NCBI RefSeq assembly: GCF_900103225.1
Contig: NZ_FNJH01000003.1
Span: 62,001 to 126,000, forward strand
DNA from: Pseudomonas congelans
GTDB taxonomy: Bacteria; Pseudomonadota; Gammaproteobacteria; Pseudomonadales; Pseudomonadaceae
Length of the DNA: 64,000 nt
Reading direction: 5' to 3'
Part shown: piece by piece, positions 16,250 through 24,642 of the stretch
Numbering within the stretch: the first letter of the stretch is position 1
Layout of the letters: each line of letters begins with the position of its first letter
The notes under the pieces: model-generated
Seen by the model: only the letters and a program-made list of their open reading frames with translations
Databases searched by the model: none
What the model was told of the DNA's origin: nothing
Position numbers and translations under genes: made by a program

Positions 16250-16846
16250 ATGAAACGCCTGCACTGGCTCCTCGCTGGAAGCTACGCCGCGCTTTTAGCA
16301 GGTTGCAGCAATCCAGTTCCCTTTGGAACACCTGAAGATTTGGCCCGTATGAGGCAAGATCTCAACTTGGCGTATTTGCCGTCGACCGTGCTCCCTCTGA
16401 AATGGGCCTATTTTGACTATGGCGTTCAACAAGAAGGGGTGGACACAGTTGATACTCTCGCGCTGGTCCAACCCGGCTTACTCACACTGGTCGGGTATGA
16501 GAACGGCCACTACGTCCGGCAAGCTGAAGTTACCAGCGCGTCAACTGACTGCATGTACATTTTCAAGGGTGATGTCAGCGCACAGCCGGTGTGGTTACTG
16601 AAAGCTGATCGCCCTGTATTTTTGACTACCGGCAACAGCAGAGGGCTTATCGACGTCACCCGACGTAAAACACTGATTGATCAGATGACGGCGGCAGGTT
16701 TCATTCCCCACCTTGATGTCCAAGGAATGCCCTATCAGCCAACCGGAATCACCGAACGCAAGCTCGTAATGATGACAGGCTATGGGCAACGCGTTGAGTT
16801 AATGGAGCAGAACAAGACTTACAACGTCTGTAAAAAACAAAGCTAA
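16250..16846 (+). CDS. Predicted lipoprotein of unknown function
   Basis: 198 residues; start at the ATG at 16250 because GGAG lies 7 nt upstream, rather than the GTG at 16244. Signal peptide with lipobox LLAGC (Cys19). The mature part (SNPVPFGTPEDLARMRQDL...) has two cysteines, C104 (CMYIF) and one near the C-terminus (NVCKKQS), and no motif I recognise. Ser20 after the lipid-bearing Cys suggests sorting to the outer membrane by the usual +2 rule. Standalone gene; upstream is the divergent broken membrane gene, downstream a 400-bp repeat-rich gap. Confidence 0.8.
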   Translation: MKRLHWLLAGSYAALLAGCSNPVPFGTPEDLARMRQDLNLAYLPSTVLPLKWAYFDYGVQQEGVDTVDTLALVQPGLLTLVGYENGHYVRQAEVTSASTDCMYIFKGDVSAQPVWLLKADRPVFLTTGNSRGLIDVTRRKTLIDQMTAAGFIPHLDVQGMPYQPTGITERKLVMMTGYGQRVELMEQNKTYNVCKKQS

Positions 16847-17243
16847 AGACCCGAGGCGGCCTTTTTCGAGGGGCAGCAACCGGCCGATTCTTTTGAAAAA
16901 GTCGGCCATGGTTTCCACGGCAGAAAAGTACGTGTCTGAGTTTGAAATCTTTGCTTGGAGTAGAGAGTTCCGGGTTCAGATTTCCCGTAGATGCGCGCAA
17001 AAAGGCATTTTCAGCAGTCAGTACATACGCAGCCTGGAAGGACCGACTTTTTCAACACAATCGGCCAGGAGCAGACGCTTAGCCGACCAGCTTCCGTCCG
17101 GAGAACAGCACGAGAGTGACCATGATCACCTGACAGCTGCGCGATGCTACCGATGGCGATAGGCGAGCAATGTCGCCACATTGGTATTCTCATCCCCACC
17201 AGCTAACCTGCCAGTCTTAGCCATCAGTCATGGACGCCCCTAG
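16847..17243. other. Repeat-rich intergenic region at the left border of the nuclease island
   Basis: No gene. GGCCGA (16882-16887) and TCGGCC (16902-16907) form an inverted repeat extended by CTTTT/AAAAG; a related ACCGACTTTTT...AATCGGCC block lies at 17040-17066 in the other orientation. Such GGCCGA/AAAAGTCGGCC blocks are common degenerate intergenic repeats in pseudomonads (from memory). Confidence 0.5.
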
Positions 17244-17969
17244 ATGCAGCCACCCAAGAAATACTCTGTTGTTTTGGTCGATTCAGATGGTAGTCACACG
17301 CTCTACCCGATGAAAGAATGGTGCCGTCAGAATCCCAATGAAGCACCACCTATCGATCCAAATACGAATTCTCAGCAGCTTCGTCGTGCATTCACTCGAA
17401 TGGGATGGGTAACTGAAGAAACTGAAACCCAGGTTCTGATCCTTCATCCCGGTACACCCAAAACAGCTATCCAATCCATCGAAGACGAAGATCTGGCTCT
17501 TGGAGACGAAGACACGCCAGATTCAGATAGAGAGACAGTTTTTGAACTGGAATGGCAGCTACGCGACTTCATATCTCACAACATCGAATCACTGAAACTG
17601 GAAGGTAAATCCCTTCGCCTCTATGTCGACCCTCAAGGTCGTGAGGGAGTTGAATACCCTACCGAAGTTGGGCCAATCGACATACTCGCACTTGATCCAG
17701 ATGATGCGTTCGTGATTTTTGAACTGAAACGTGGACGTGTGGCAGATCGTGCCATCGGTCAGATCAGCCGCTACATGGGCTGGATCAAGAAGAACCTTGC
17801 GCACGGGAAGATGGTGAAGGGCGTCATCGTTGCGAAATCCATCAGCTCAAACCTACGTCACGCTATCGTGGCAGTGCCTAATGTCTCGCTTTTTGAGTAT
17901 GAAGTAGCGTTCAGCCTGAACCAAATCCTTGAAGCAGATGGACCATGTCAGATGAAATATGAGGAGTGA
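17244..17969 (+). CDS. NucS/DUF91-like PD-(D/E)XK endonuclease
   Basis: 241 residues. The C-terminal domain (about 98-225) matches the NucS-type restriction-endonuclease fold: E103 in ELEWQLRDFI, then EYPTEVGPIDILALD with D146, then VIFELKRGR with E160-x-K162, and Q173 in AIGQISRYMGW. These are the D, E-x-K and Q of the nuclease core. The N-terminal 95 residues are acidic and of unknown fold. Archaeal and actinobacterial NucS cut mismatched DNA; isolated bacterial copies like this one often sit in defence or genomic islands. Preceded by a repeat-rich gap and followed by other nuclease-type genes, which supports a defence role by association only. Confidence 0.82.
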   Translation: MQPPKKYSVVLVDSDGSHTLYPMKEWCRQNPNEAPPIDPNTNSQQLRRAFTRMGWVTEETETQVLILHPGTPKTAIQSIEDEDLALGDEDTPDSDRETVFELEWQLRDFISHNIESLKLEGKSLRLYVDPQGREGVEYPTEVGPIDILALDPDDAFVIFELKRGRVADRAIGQISRYMGWIKKNLAHGKMVKGVIVAKSISSNLRHAIVAVPNVSLFEYEVAFSLNQILEADGPCQMKYEE

Positions 17970-18405
17970 ATAGCCCCAACTTTCGTAGACCCATCAATTG
18001 ACTGCTGCTGGCCGCTTCCCGACGTACACGAAGGGCTGAAATCGGCCAGAAGCTGCCCTTCACGAAATGTAGCAAACGGCCGAATCTGTTAAAAATTGGT
18101 TTCTCGGACTGCCAGTAGACTCATCGTAGCCCCTCTTCTGATGCTGCTGAGTAAAATCTTAGTGCGAGTGTGCAGTTATTCCAGATATCGGTATCGGGCA
18201 CGTACTTTTTTGCCGAAAAAATCACATTTAACTGTTTGAACACGGTCAGTCAGAAGCGGAAAGTCTTCGCGCCAATCGTGTCTAACCGTATATCCATTTT
18301 TGGATATACGCAAAATCAGGGTTACCGCTTAGCGGGCACGAGCAGAAAAAATCCAAAATTTTTCGCGGCGAGATATAATTGGGAACTTCTAAACTGAAAA
18401 AAGCT
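17970..18405. other. Intergenic repeats and a perfect inverted repeat upstream of the GIY-YIG gene
   Basis: Bases 17974-17997 (CCCCAACTTTCGTAGACCCA...) recur imperfectly at 21757-21782. About 18003-18100 is the GGCC-rich degenerate repeat type. At 18287-18310, CGTATATCCA-TTTT-TGGATATACG is a perfect 10-bp inverted repeat, a likely operator or hairpin. TATAAT at 18374-18379 is a candidate -10 box for the next gene. Confidence 0.5.
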
Positions 18406-18867
18406 ATGTGCATGACAACACTTCCTGGCAGCTGGATATATATTTTGCTTAGCTCTTCGGATTACACTCGCTGCAAGATAGGTCGAACCGATGGAAATCC
18501 TTTAAAAAGATTCAGAAATCTTAGAACTGGCGATCCCAACCTAGCGTTGCACGTAGCATATTATGTGCCAGCAAAATTGGCTTCAATCTCAAAGATTGAG
18601 TCCAGTATTCATTACGAATTTAAAGACTGTCGGATCACCAATCACGAGGATACAAATTCTGAGTGGTTCAGGGTCAAGTTTGAACAAGCAGAAATGTATA
18701 TAGACTATCTGCTAGAATCGTTTTTGGATCAGGAGCTTTCTAACCGATCAAATATCCACTTAGACATTCCGACAAAAATGTATGAGTCAGATCTAAGGGA
18801 TATCTATGAGCCTGATCTTCATGACCGAAGCTTTGCTGAATGGGTTTTGAGAAATACTGAAGAGTAA
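18406..18867 (+). CDS. GIY-YIG nuclease-like protein (T5orf172/Mug113 type)
   Basis: 153 residues from the ATG at 18406 (another ATG two codons later is possible; the ribosome binding site is weak). The N-terminal domain carries WIYILLSSSDYTRCKIGRT, the shortened GIY-YIG signature of the T5orf172 subgroup, followed by NPLKRFRNLRTGDP and, near residue 85, an E/H-containing helix and EWF, all typical of the family. The C-terminal 50 residues are acidic and polar. Members occur in phages, plasmids and islands as putative nucleases. AT-rich with an AT-rich promoter region, in keeping with acquisition. Catalysis is not proven from sequence. Confidence 0.78.
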   Translation: MCMTTLPGSWIYILLSSSDYTRCKIGRTDGNPLKRFRNLRTGDPNLALHVAYYVPAKLASISKIESSIHYEFKDCRITNHEDTNSEWFRVKFEQAEMYIDYLLESFLDQELSNRSNIHLDIPTKMYESDLRDIYEPDLHDRSFAEWVLRNTEE

Positions 18868-19179
18868 CCAGCAGTCAAAATTGCTCACCAAGTTCTTTAG
18901 CCACGCGACTCTGCCTAGCGGGAGAGAAACTGAATAGGAAGTTTGCGCGGTAAATACGGTAGCGATCAGAGTGGTCAGCTTTTGGCTCAAAAGATCTTTC
19001 CGCCTCGCAGGTCCAGCTAGAGTCCTCACTTGACAAAATCGGTACATCCCGTATCTTACATTCGCGCTCCCCGGCTCTCGCGCGCGATCATACCTAAACG
19101 CGCCTCTCAGGTATGTGTCTGATCTCGCAGGCATTTATGTCTGTGAGTAGGACAGGATTGTGAAGAGGGGGGAAGCGCA
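18868..19179. other. Gap with no recognisable feature
   Basis: 312 bp between the convergent GIY-YIG and DUF4365 genes. No convincing coding frame, strong hairpin or known repeat was seen. Confidence 0.4.
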
Positions 19180-20112
19180 CTATTTCTTCGTTGTCTTCCT
19201 GTAAATGCTTTCCAGCCTAAGTTCTTGGCGGAGCTCCTGCCTAATTAAAGCCTTTTCCTTCCAGCTGTCTTCGTAAATGATTTGCTCGTCGAGCCTTACA
19301 TATACTACACAGTCGCCTTTATCTGAGAAATGCACGTTTCTATACACTGCCAGCACTTTTCTGTTTACTATTATCTTGTTTCCATTTTGCACGGTTATTC
19401 CAGGCAGGGTTTGGATCTGGTGCGGAGTTTTTTCGAGTATTGTTTTGGCATACGGCAAAGCTGTCAAGCTATCTCGAATGTGCGATTGAGCCCGTGTGAT
19501 TCTCGTTAGATGCCGCCATGCATAATTGCTGATGGATACTTTTCCAAGGCAGCAGGGCACAATTCCTCGGATTTTAGAAAATTTAGGGCGGGCCCATTCT
19601 CGTACTTGAGCAGTTGTGGCAAAGATCGGAACGGTGAACCTTCCCATTCCGCTTACAGGTCGGCGCTGTTTGTGTATCAGCCGTTCGATTTCAAATCTGG
19701 AGGCTGGCGTCAGAGTGTGATTTTCAGAAACTGATAAGGTCTCAATTGGTGTTTTTTTGTCGATGAGCTTCCAGTAAATCTTTGTTTCTGGATCAAGGCG
19801 TACCCAAATCAAAATTACGGGTTGATTGGTGGCTTTCCACTTTTTCAAGTGTTCTTGATCAATATTCTGTAAGCGCCATCGTTTTTTGGTCGGCGTCCAG
19901 CGCCCGAAGCTTACCCCAGTTTTAACTTGCACAGCTAGTTGTGCGTGGGTTGGGCTGGGAAAATCGACCGGAAACTTCAGCTGAAGATCAAGGGCACCTA
20001 TTCCTTCTCCGCGCATGGTCTCTCGATGAGCTTCACCGTTGAAAATTAGAGATAAGACACTTGCAGCCAAGTTCTCACCGGCATTGCCTTGGTCGAATTT
20101 AAAGATGTTCAT
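19180..20112 (-). CDS. DUF4365 nuclease-like protein with extra C-terminal domain
   Basis: 310 residues from the ATG at 20112, with CGGAA 8 nt upstream. Residues about 1-125 follow the DUF4365 plan, a PD-(D/E)XK-like fold: an N-terminal GNAGENLAASVL helix, D42 in GALDLQLKF, and LAVQVKTG with Q62 and K64. PVILIWVRLD and YWKLI follow, where related domains handle the last core strands. The remaining 180 residues, with SNYAWRHLTRI and a strand-rich VVYVRLDEQIIYEDSW end, look like a second domain that I cannot name; an RNase-like fold is a guess. It is on the opposite strand to its neighbours. DUF4365 proteins are frequent in defence islands. Confidence 0.72.
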   Translation of the reverse strand: MNIFKFDQGNAGENLAASVLSLIFNGEAHRETMRGEGIGALDLQLKFPVDFPSPTHAQLAVQVKTGVSFGRWTPTKKRWRLQNIDQEHLKKWKATNQPVILIWVRLDPETKIYWKLIDKKTPIETLSVSENHTLTPASRFEIERLIHKQRRPVSGMGRFTVPIFATTAQVREWARPKFSKIRGIVPCCLGKVSISNYAWRHLTRITRAQSHIRDSLTALPYAKTILEKTPHQIQTLPGITVQNGNKIIVNRKVLAVYRNVHFSDKGDCVVYVRLDEQIIYEDSWKEKALIRQELRQELRLESIYRKTTKK

Positions 20113-20228
20113 CAAATTTTCCGTGTAGTTATCATGCTGAGCTTATCAGCAATTTTGAATGCAGCGACAGTAGGATCTAATCGACGGTCTAACGCCGTTC
20201 CTAGCATCAACCTAGGGGCGCTAGGGGT

Positions 20229-20272
20229 GACTGCTGCGTGTTGCGACCGGCGGCACACGGCCAAAAGCAGTC
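20229..20272. repeat. Degenerate intergenic inverted repeat
   Basis: GACTGCT (20229-20235) and AGCAGTC (20266-20272) flank a GC-rich core with GGCCAAAAGCAG, resembling the pseudomonad intergenic repeat family also seen near 21.8 kb. Confidence 0.4.
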
Positions 20273-20390
20273 TCTCGCGTAGACGCCGAGTCTCTGCATC
20301 ATCGTGTCTTTTCAGCACGGGCTTGCGACACCCTGCAACCGCCAGCTAAAGTCCACCATCCCGTAAGATTCGCAGATGAAAGGACTTGAG

Positions 20391-20990
20391 ATGCAGGCCA
20401 GTGACTTTAAACATCCGCATACACGATGGCACTACACTACAGTTCTGGAGCGCACAAACAATTTGATTTTCATGCATGCCATAACTGCCAAGGAAAACGA
20501 CAAATCTTTTATTTTTAATGAAGAAGCAACAAAAAAACTAAACTGGGACAAAAGCATCAAGACAATGTTCGACTACCGAATGTCTTTCGGAATCGGAGAT
20601 GTCTATGAGCGCATATTCCAACTTTGCGTGATCTCACTATGCTCAGATATAGAGCTATTTTTCAAGAAAACCTTCGAAATATTCGAATATAAAAAAGGCT
20701 CCGGAAAAGGCTTCTACCAAAGATTTAACGATGTAATGAAAGCCCTAAAAGCAGCTGGTCACGACTTTTCACCAATAGAAGATCGATTAAGCAAAATAAA
20801 TCTTGCCTTCCAGGTACGCCACATATGCATCCATAATTATGGAGTCGTTGACGACGACTTTCAAAAAAACACGAACACCGGCAAGCTCGGTGAGACTTAT
20901 GTAATAGAACAGGAGCAGTACCGAGAGATGTATGACGCCTACGTAGCCCTTCTTTTGCATTTGGACAATCACTTGCCCTCGGCAAAATAA
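20391..20990 (+). CDS. HEPN-domain protein (putative RNase)
   Basis: 199 residues; the ATG at 20391 is preceded by AAGGACTTGAG, a better site than the ATG at 20376. The protein is helical with a C-terminal RHICIHNYGVVDDDF: R143-x4-H148 is the HEPN catalytic motif, and the HN-x-G-x-V-D context is characteristic of the RiboL-PSP/MAE_28990-type HEPN branch. HEPN proteins usually cleave RNA during abortive infection or as toxins. No obvious nucleotidyltransferase (MNT) antitoxin is adjacent, so it may be self-regulated or work with the nuclease neighbours. The gene is strongly AT-rich. Confidence 0.75.
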   Translation: MQASDFKHPHTRWHYTTVLERTNNLIFMHAITAKENDKSFIFNEEATKKLNWDKSIKTMFDYRMSFGIGDVYERIFQLCVISLCSDIELFFKKTFEIFEYKKGSGKGFYQRFNDVMKALKAAGHDFSPIEDRLSKINLAFQVRHICIHNYGVVDDDFQKNTNTGKLGETYVIEQEQYREMYDAYVALLLHLDNHLPSAK

Positions 20991-21177
20991 TCAAACGATC
21001 TATTCCCGGGCAGCCTCTGCACGCGTAATGCTTTATATGTAGACTCATGCATCTTCGCTGCAAAAACGGCACAGACATATGCTTTTGCCTGCTCTCTCGC
21101 TCGCGCATAAGCCAGTTCGAGCAGGCACGAGTCTGCTGAGTTCAACGTCGTCCGGTAGCTCAGTAATCAAGGGAAAA

Positions 21178-21291
21178 ATGACTCTTGCAATAAACGTGAT
21201 TCTTGGCCTATCGTCGCAGCTGCAGGCACTGATTGACCAGGTGAAAGCCGAGGAAATTCGCTCAGTCCCCTCAAAGGGACGTGTCATGTAA
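21178..21291 (+). CDS. Possible 37-residue small protein
   Basis: ATG at 21178 with AAGGG 5 nt upstream encodes a short amphipathic peptide (MTLAINVILGLSSQLQALID...). It is the only frame with a proper ribosome binding site in the 367-bp gap 20991-21357, which otherwise shows nothing. It could equally be non-coding; no homologue comes to mind. Confidence 0.3.
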   Translation: MTLAINVILGLSSQLQALIDQVKAEEIRSVPSKGRVM

Positions 21292-21357
21292 AGTTGAGCC
21301 GTAAGACAAGAATTTTAAGGCCGTTACAGGCACTGTATGGGTTCTGGAGATATTCCG

Positions 21358-21735
21358 ATGAATTTTTTGAAAGTAATATTGGCTGTCACTTTTTTTGCTG
21401 CTGCTTCCTCATGGGCTGGAGATTTGACTGGACCTCAAAAGAATGCAGTCAGATCAGCGAAGCAGTATCTCAGTATTACGGGCTTCTCACGGAATGGGCT
21501 TATTCATCAGCTTTCATCTGATGCTGGAGAGGGTTTCGACGTTTCTGACGCTACGATAGCAGTGGACAGCATGAAGATTGATTGGAATCAGCAGGCGGTG
21601 AGGTCTGCGAAGCAGTATCTCAATATGATGGGCTTCTCGTGCAAAGGCCTCATTAAGCAACTTTCCTCGAGTGCTGGAGAAAAATACACTGTGGACCAAG
21701 CAACCTACGGGGCAAACCATGCAGATGGTTGCTGA
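21358..21735 (+). CDS. Ltp-repeat (host cell surface-exposed lipoprotein-like) protein
   Basis: 125 residues starting at the ATG at 21358, with GGAG 8 nt upstream. A signal peptide (MNFLKVILAVTFFAAASSWA) is followed by two tandem Ltp repeats, each with A-V-R-S-A-K-Q-Y-L, G-F-S, G-L-I-x-Q-L-S-S and an E-x-(F/Y)-x-V-x-x-A-T end; the first repeat closes on the W-N of the second. In Streptococcus phage TP-J34 the Ltp protein blocks phage DNA entry, and repeats of this type are widespread. No lipobox is evident here, so it would be periplasmic. It ends the nuclease-type island, which supports an anti-phage or superinfection-exclusion role by analogy. Confidence 0.78.
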   Translation: MNFLKVILAVTFFAAASSWAGDLTGPQKNAVRSAKQYLSITGFSRNGLIHQLSSDAGEGFDVSDATIAVDSMKIDWNQQAVRSAKQYLNMMGFSCKGLIKQLSSSAGEKYTVDQATYGANHADGC

Positions 21736-21756
21736 AAAACGGCGTGCTTTAAATCG

Positions 21757-21890
21757 CCCCTAGTTTCGTAGACGCCATCAAGCTACAAGGAAGGGTTGCT
21801 AACCCTGCATAGCTGTCCGCTTTTGGCCGACTGCTGTCCGTCGTGACTGGCAGAGGTCGACCCAATGCGGCCGGTTAGGAGGGGTAGAAT
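21757..21890. repeat. Degenerate intergenic repeat at the right border of the island
   Basis: Contains CCCCTAGTTTCGTAGACGCC, close to 17974-17997, then CTGTCCGCTTTTGGCCGACTGCTG and AGGTCGACCC. I recall this GC-rich repeat type from many pseudomonad intergenic regions. Confidence 0.5.
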
Positions 21891-21932
21891 CGAACAGTGC
21901 CCATGGTGCGGTGATAGCCAAGTTCCTGTGGG

Positions 21933-22184
21933 TTAAGCACATTTGTGGGTGAGAGGGGGAGGCAAAGGTGTTCCATCCTCATAGGAGCCTAATGTTTTTC
22001 GTGCACGTAACACTAGCTCCTCAACCTGCACATACGGCAAATCCTCGGTGAACAACGAGATGGTTAAAGTGTTGTTAGCATCACATCGGAACACCTCAGC
22101 ACACACCTGCCCATTTGCGTCGACGAGTTCAATCCCGAGACCATCCCTGATCACATCAGAAGCAATCTGAAACCGAAAATCCAT
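21933..22184 (-). CDS. Small conserved-looking protein of unknown function
   Basis: 83 residues, MDFRFQIASDVIRDGLGIELVD, with a very good ribosome binding site (AAAGGAG, 6 nt before the ATG). It alternates beta strands (IGELVD-type, EVFRCDANNTLTISLF) with one helix, has two cysteines besides a C-terminal KCA, and no signal peptide. It lies 38 bp upstream of nothing on its strand and 39 bp downstream of the convergently unrelated hydrolase start region, so it is probably monocistronic. No function can be assigned. Confidence 0.7.
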   Translation of the reverse strand: MDFRFQIASDVIRDGLGIELVDANGQVCAEVFRCDANNTLTISLFTEDLPYVQVEELVLRARKTLGSYEDGTPLPPPLTHKCA

Positions 22185-22222
22185 GTATTACTCCTTTGTA
22201 GTGGTCGCCTGTTTACCCCTGC

Positions 22223-24343
22223 TCAAGGCCCCGCACGCACACCTTTCTCCTGCGCCTCCTTCACAAGCCGCTCACGATCTTCAGGAAGCAGCATCCGCGC
22301 CTCAACCAGCGAGTCTGCAGCTTTACTCAGTGCAGACACATAAGCCTCCTTCGTGGGGTAGCGTTCCTCCAGGGAAAGGCGAGGGTCTCCGGCCGTGACT
22401 CGCTCTTTCTTCGTCGCGGCAAACGGGAGGAAGCTGCCTTGGAAGTTACAAAAGCCGCCATCAAAAAGCTCGGGCCGGAAAGTGTTCCAACCCGTGTAAG
22501 TCCCGATGGGAGCGCCCAAATACACATCCCGAACGCCACCCACATCAATTCCGTCTGCATCCACTTGAGGCACCAGGAGGCCGTAACTGCCAACCCCCGA
22601 TTTCGGCGGCTCTTTTGTGAGAATGCCAGAGCTGTCTTCGGGACGAAAACCAGGTCCAAAATCAAGAACTTGCAGGCTATTGACGGCACCGGTGTAGCGG
22701 AGCTCGGGGCGCGAAACGCCACCGTAATTTGTTGCGGGGATGAGCGGGAAACTGACCCTGTCCGCCGGCACGAGGGTGCCGTCCGCCACAGAAGGCTTTA
22801 TCGAAGCGGGCGGTGCTGTCTCATCACGAACCCAGCCAACGAGATTGATGAACGCTGCGCGCATTGTCCAGGTGTGTGGATTTGGATTTGATTGAACCTG
22901 GCAAAGCCCAAAGGGTGGGTTAGCCGGGAGTGGCAAGGACGGCGGTGCATGCTGCGTACTTGCCATAATAAAAGTGCGGACGTTTTCCGGTTCAGGTGCA
23001 TCGCGCAAGCCGAGTGGATCTGTAAGGCCAAGCGACTGGCGCCCCTCCCAAAGCTCAAGGGCCGTTGCCATGTGGAATATCAGAGGGCAAGTGTTGTTAT
23101 CGTTGCAGCGATCCAGCAAACCCTGCGAGCGTCCGGTAACAGGGTCGGTTTCCCGGCCATAGGTAAACGGAAAATCGTAAGCAGGGTAATCATGATCGAC
23201 CTGCTGGCCCCACGCCCGACCAGGTTGAGCAAACCGGATGTTGAGCGGCATCAGGCCACCACCGATATGCGGCATCGCACCATCATAGACCCGATGACCT
23301 GCCTCGCTGCGGTTGAAACCCAGCGCAATCATGCTGCGGATGAATCGCCCGGATTGTGATGAGCCAGTGATAATCGACTTGACCTTAGACCCATGCACTA
23401 CAGGGTTGGGCACACCGGTATCGTCATGCTCAGCCTGCTGGAAAAACGCACCAACATCCCGTGCGATCGCAAAACCAATACCCATTACCGCCGGCTCCTT
23501 GGCCCGGTAAATCAGCTCGTAAAGCTTACCGGGCTGAAAACCAGCGGGTAGGCATATCTGGGTTTCGCTCGGCGTATTGCAATCGCCAAACTTCCAGTCA
23601 TTCACTGGAATTTCCTGTCGGGGCGCATTTGCCCGCGAACGCACCGTCAACGTCGGACGAAAGCCATCCGCGAGCACTTTGGTATTGTCGGTTTCAACCG
23701 ATTTGTAGCTCGTATGAGGTGGCGTAGAGGTGAACCAACCTGCGGACAGGTTAAGGCTGACGGTCGGTGAGAGCGTGGTCAACTCACTGCGCACCGCACC
23801 TGTTACGGGCGACCCATCAGTATTTATGGCCGTCGGCAATTGCACCATCATGCGGTTTTCACCCGGGGCAACGTCCCCCTGCCAGGCAAACGCGATCAGC
23901 GTCGTACCCTGGCGCTGTAGAAAACCGTCCCCGGCGACTTCGAAGTTGTTGAGCGCTGCTGGACTACCCCGCATATCAGCGTTGAACAATAACATCGCGC
24001 GCTTAGAGCCTCGATTTGGCACGTCGAATAGAAGAATATCATTCGATTTGGCCACGTCAGCGGGACGCAGGATTGCAACATCAGTAGTGTATTCAACCAT
24101 CCCGCGACCGTTACGGGGCGCAAGTTCGATGTCTTGAATAATTTTGTTTCCAGACGCTCCTGGGTCTAACTCACCATGAGCGCGCGCAAAGACGCGTTCG
24201 TAAGTCCCTGTATTCCCGAAGCTTTCGCCTCCGAAAGCGGGTTCGGTCCGCAGGATCTCCAACTGAGTAATACGGGCTTGGGCGGGTACTGCAACGATCA
24301 TCATGGCGCTTGCAAACGCTGCAGCATGAAGTAGGCGATTCAT
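22223..24343 (-). CDS. Large secreted alpha/beta-hydrolase-domain protein (PF20091 type)
   Basis: 706 residues from the ATG at 24343 (MNRLLHAAAFASAMMIVAVP, signal peptide ending ...PAQA); the upstream 29 codons lack coding character. The N-terminal half is beta-rich (RITQLEILRTEPAFGGESFGNTG). The catalytic half carries the nucleophile elbow IITGSSQSGRF (G-x-S-x-S-G) around residue 335. Regions such as TFIMASTQHAPP and HTWTMRAAF contain candidate acid and histidine residues. This family is annotated only as alpha/beta hydrolase domain, with no well-defined substrate; ester hydrolysis in the periplasm is the general expectation. It stands alone between the nuclease island and the duplicated antitoxin region. 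Confidence 0.82.
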   Translation of the reverse strand: MNRLLHAAAFASAMMIVAVPAQARITQLEILRTEPAFGGESFGNTGTYERVFARAHGELDPGASGNKIIQDIELAPRNGRGMVEYTTDVAILRPADVAKSNDILLFDVPNRGSKRAMLLFNADMRGSPAALNNFEVAGDGFLQRQGTTLIAFAWQGDVAPGENRMMVQLPTAINTDGSPVTGAVRSELTTLSPTVSLNLSAGWFTSTPPHTSYKSVETDNTKVLADGFRPTLTVRSRANAPRQEIPVNDWKFGDCNTPSETQICLPAGFQPGKLYELIYRAKEPAVMGIGFAIARDVGAFFQQAEHDDTGVPNPVVHGSKVKSIITGSSQSGRFIRSMIALGFNRSEAGHRVYDGAMPHIGGGLMPLNIRFAQPGRAWGQQVDHDYPAYDFPFTYGRETDPVTGRSQGLLDRCNDNNTCPLIFHMATALELWEGRQSLGLTDPLGLRDAPEPENVRTFIMASTQHAPPSLPLPANPPFGLCQVQSNPNPHTWTMRAAFINLVGWVRDETAPPASIKPSVADGTLVPADRVSFPLIPATNYGGVSRPELRYTGAVNSLQVLDFGPGFRPEDSSGILTKEPPKSGVGSYGLLVPQVDADGIDVGGVRDVYLGAPIGTYTGWNTFRPELFDGGFCNFQGSFLPFAATKKERVTAGDPRLSLEERYPTKEAYVSALSKAADSLVEARMLLPEDRERLVKEAQEKGVRAGP

Positions 24344-24642
24344 CCTTACCCCCAATTTGTCATTTTTTTTATGGATGGCTTTTGATGCTTTGATAGCAAT
24401 GACTTGTACAGACCGAAAGGCTTCAAGCATAGGCCGCAGCTAGCTCGGCTATCATGAATTCGTAAGCGTTCCGAGAGCATACCGCTTAAAAATACCGGGA
24501 CACCATCGCCCTTAATGCTGGAGTTCGGAGGATGAGTTCGCCGGACGCTTACGTCATTCCCAGCTAGCTGGCTGCTCGTATGTTTCTGTCTGCAATGTAG
24601 GAAAGGATTTGCTACAGGTTAATTCGTGCTGCCGGCCACTAC

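Noticed and set aside
18793..19134. 113-codon minus-strand frame in the gap after the GIY-YIG gene
   Set aside because: Overlaps the end of that gene, no ribosome binding site, low-quality composition.
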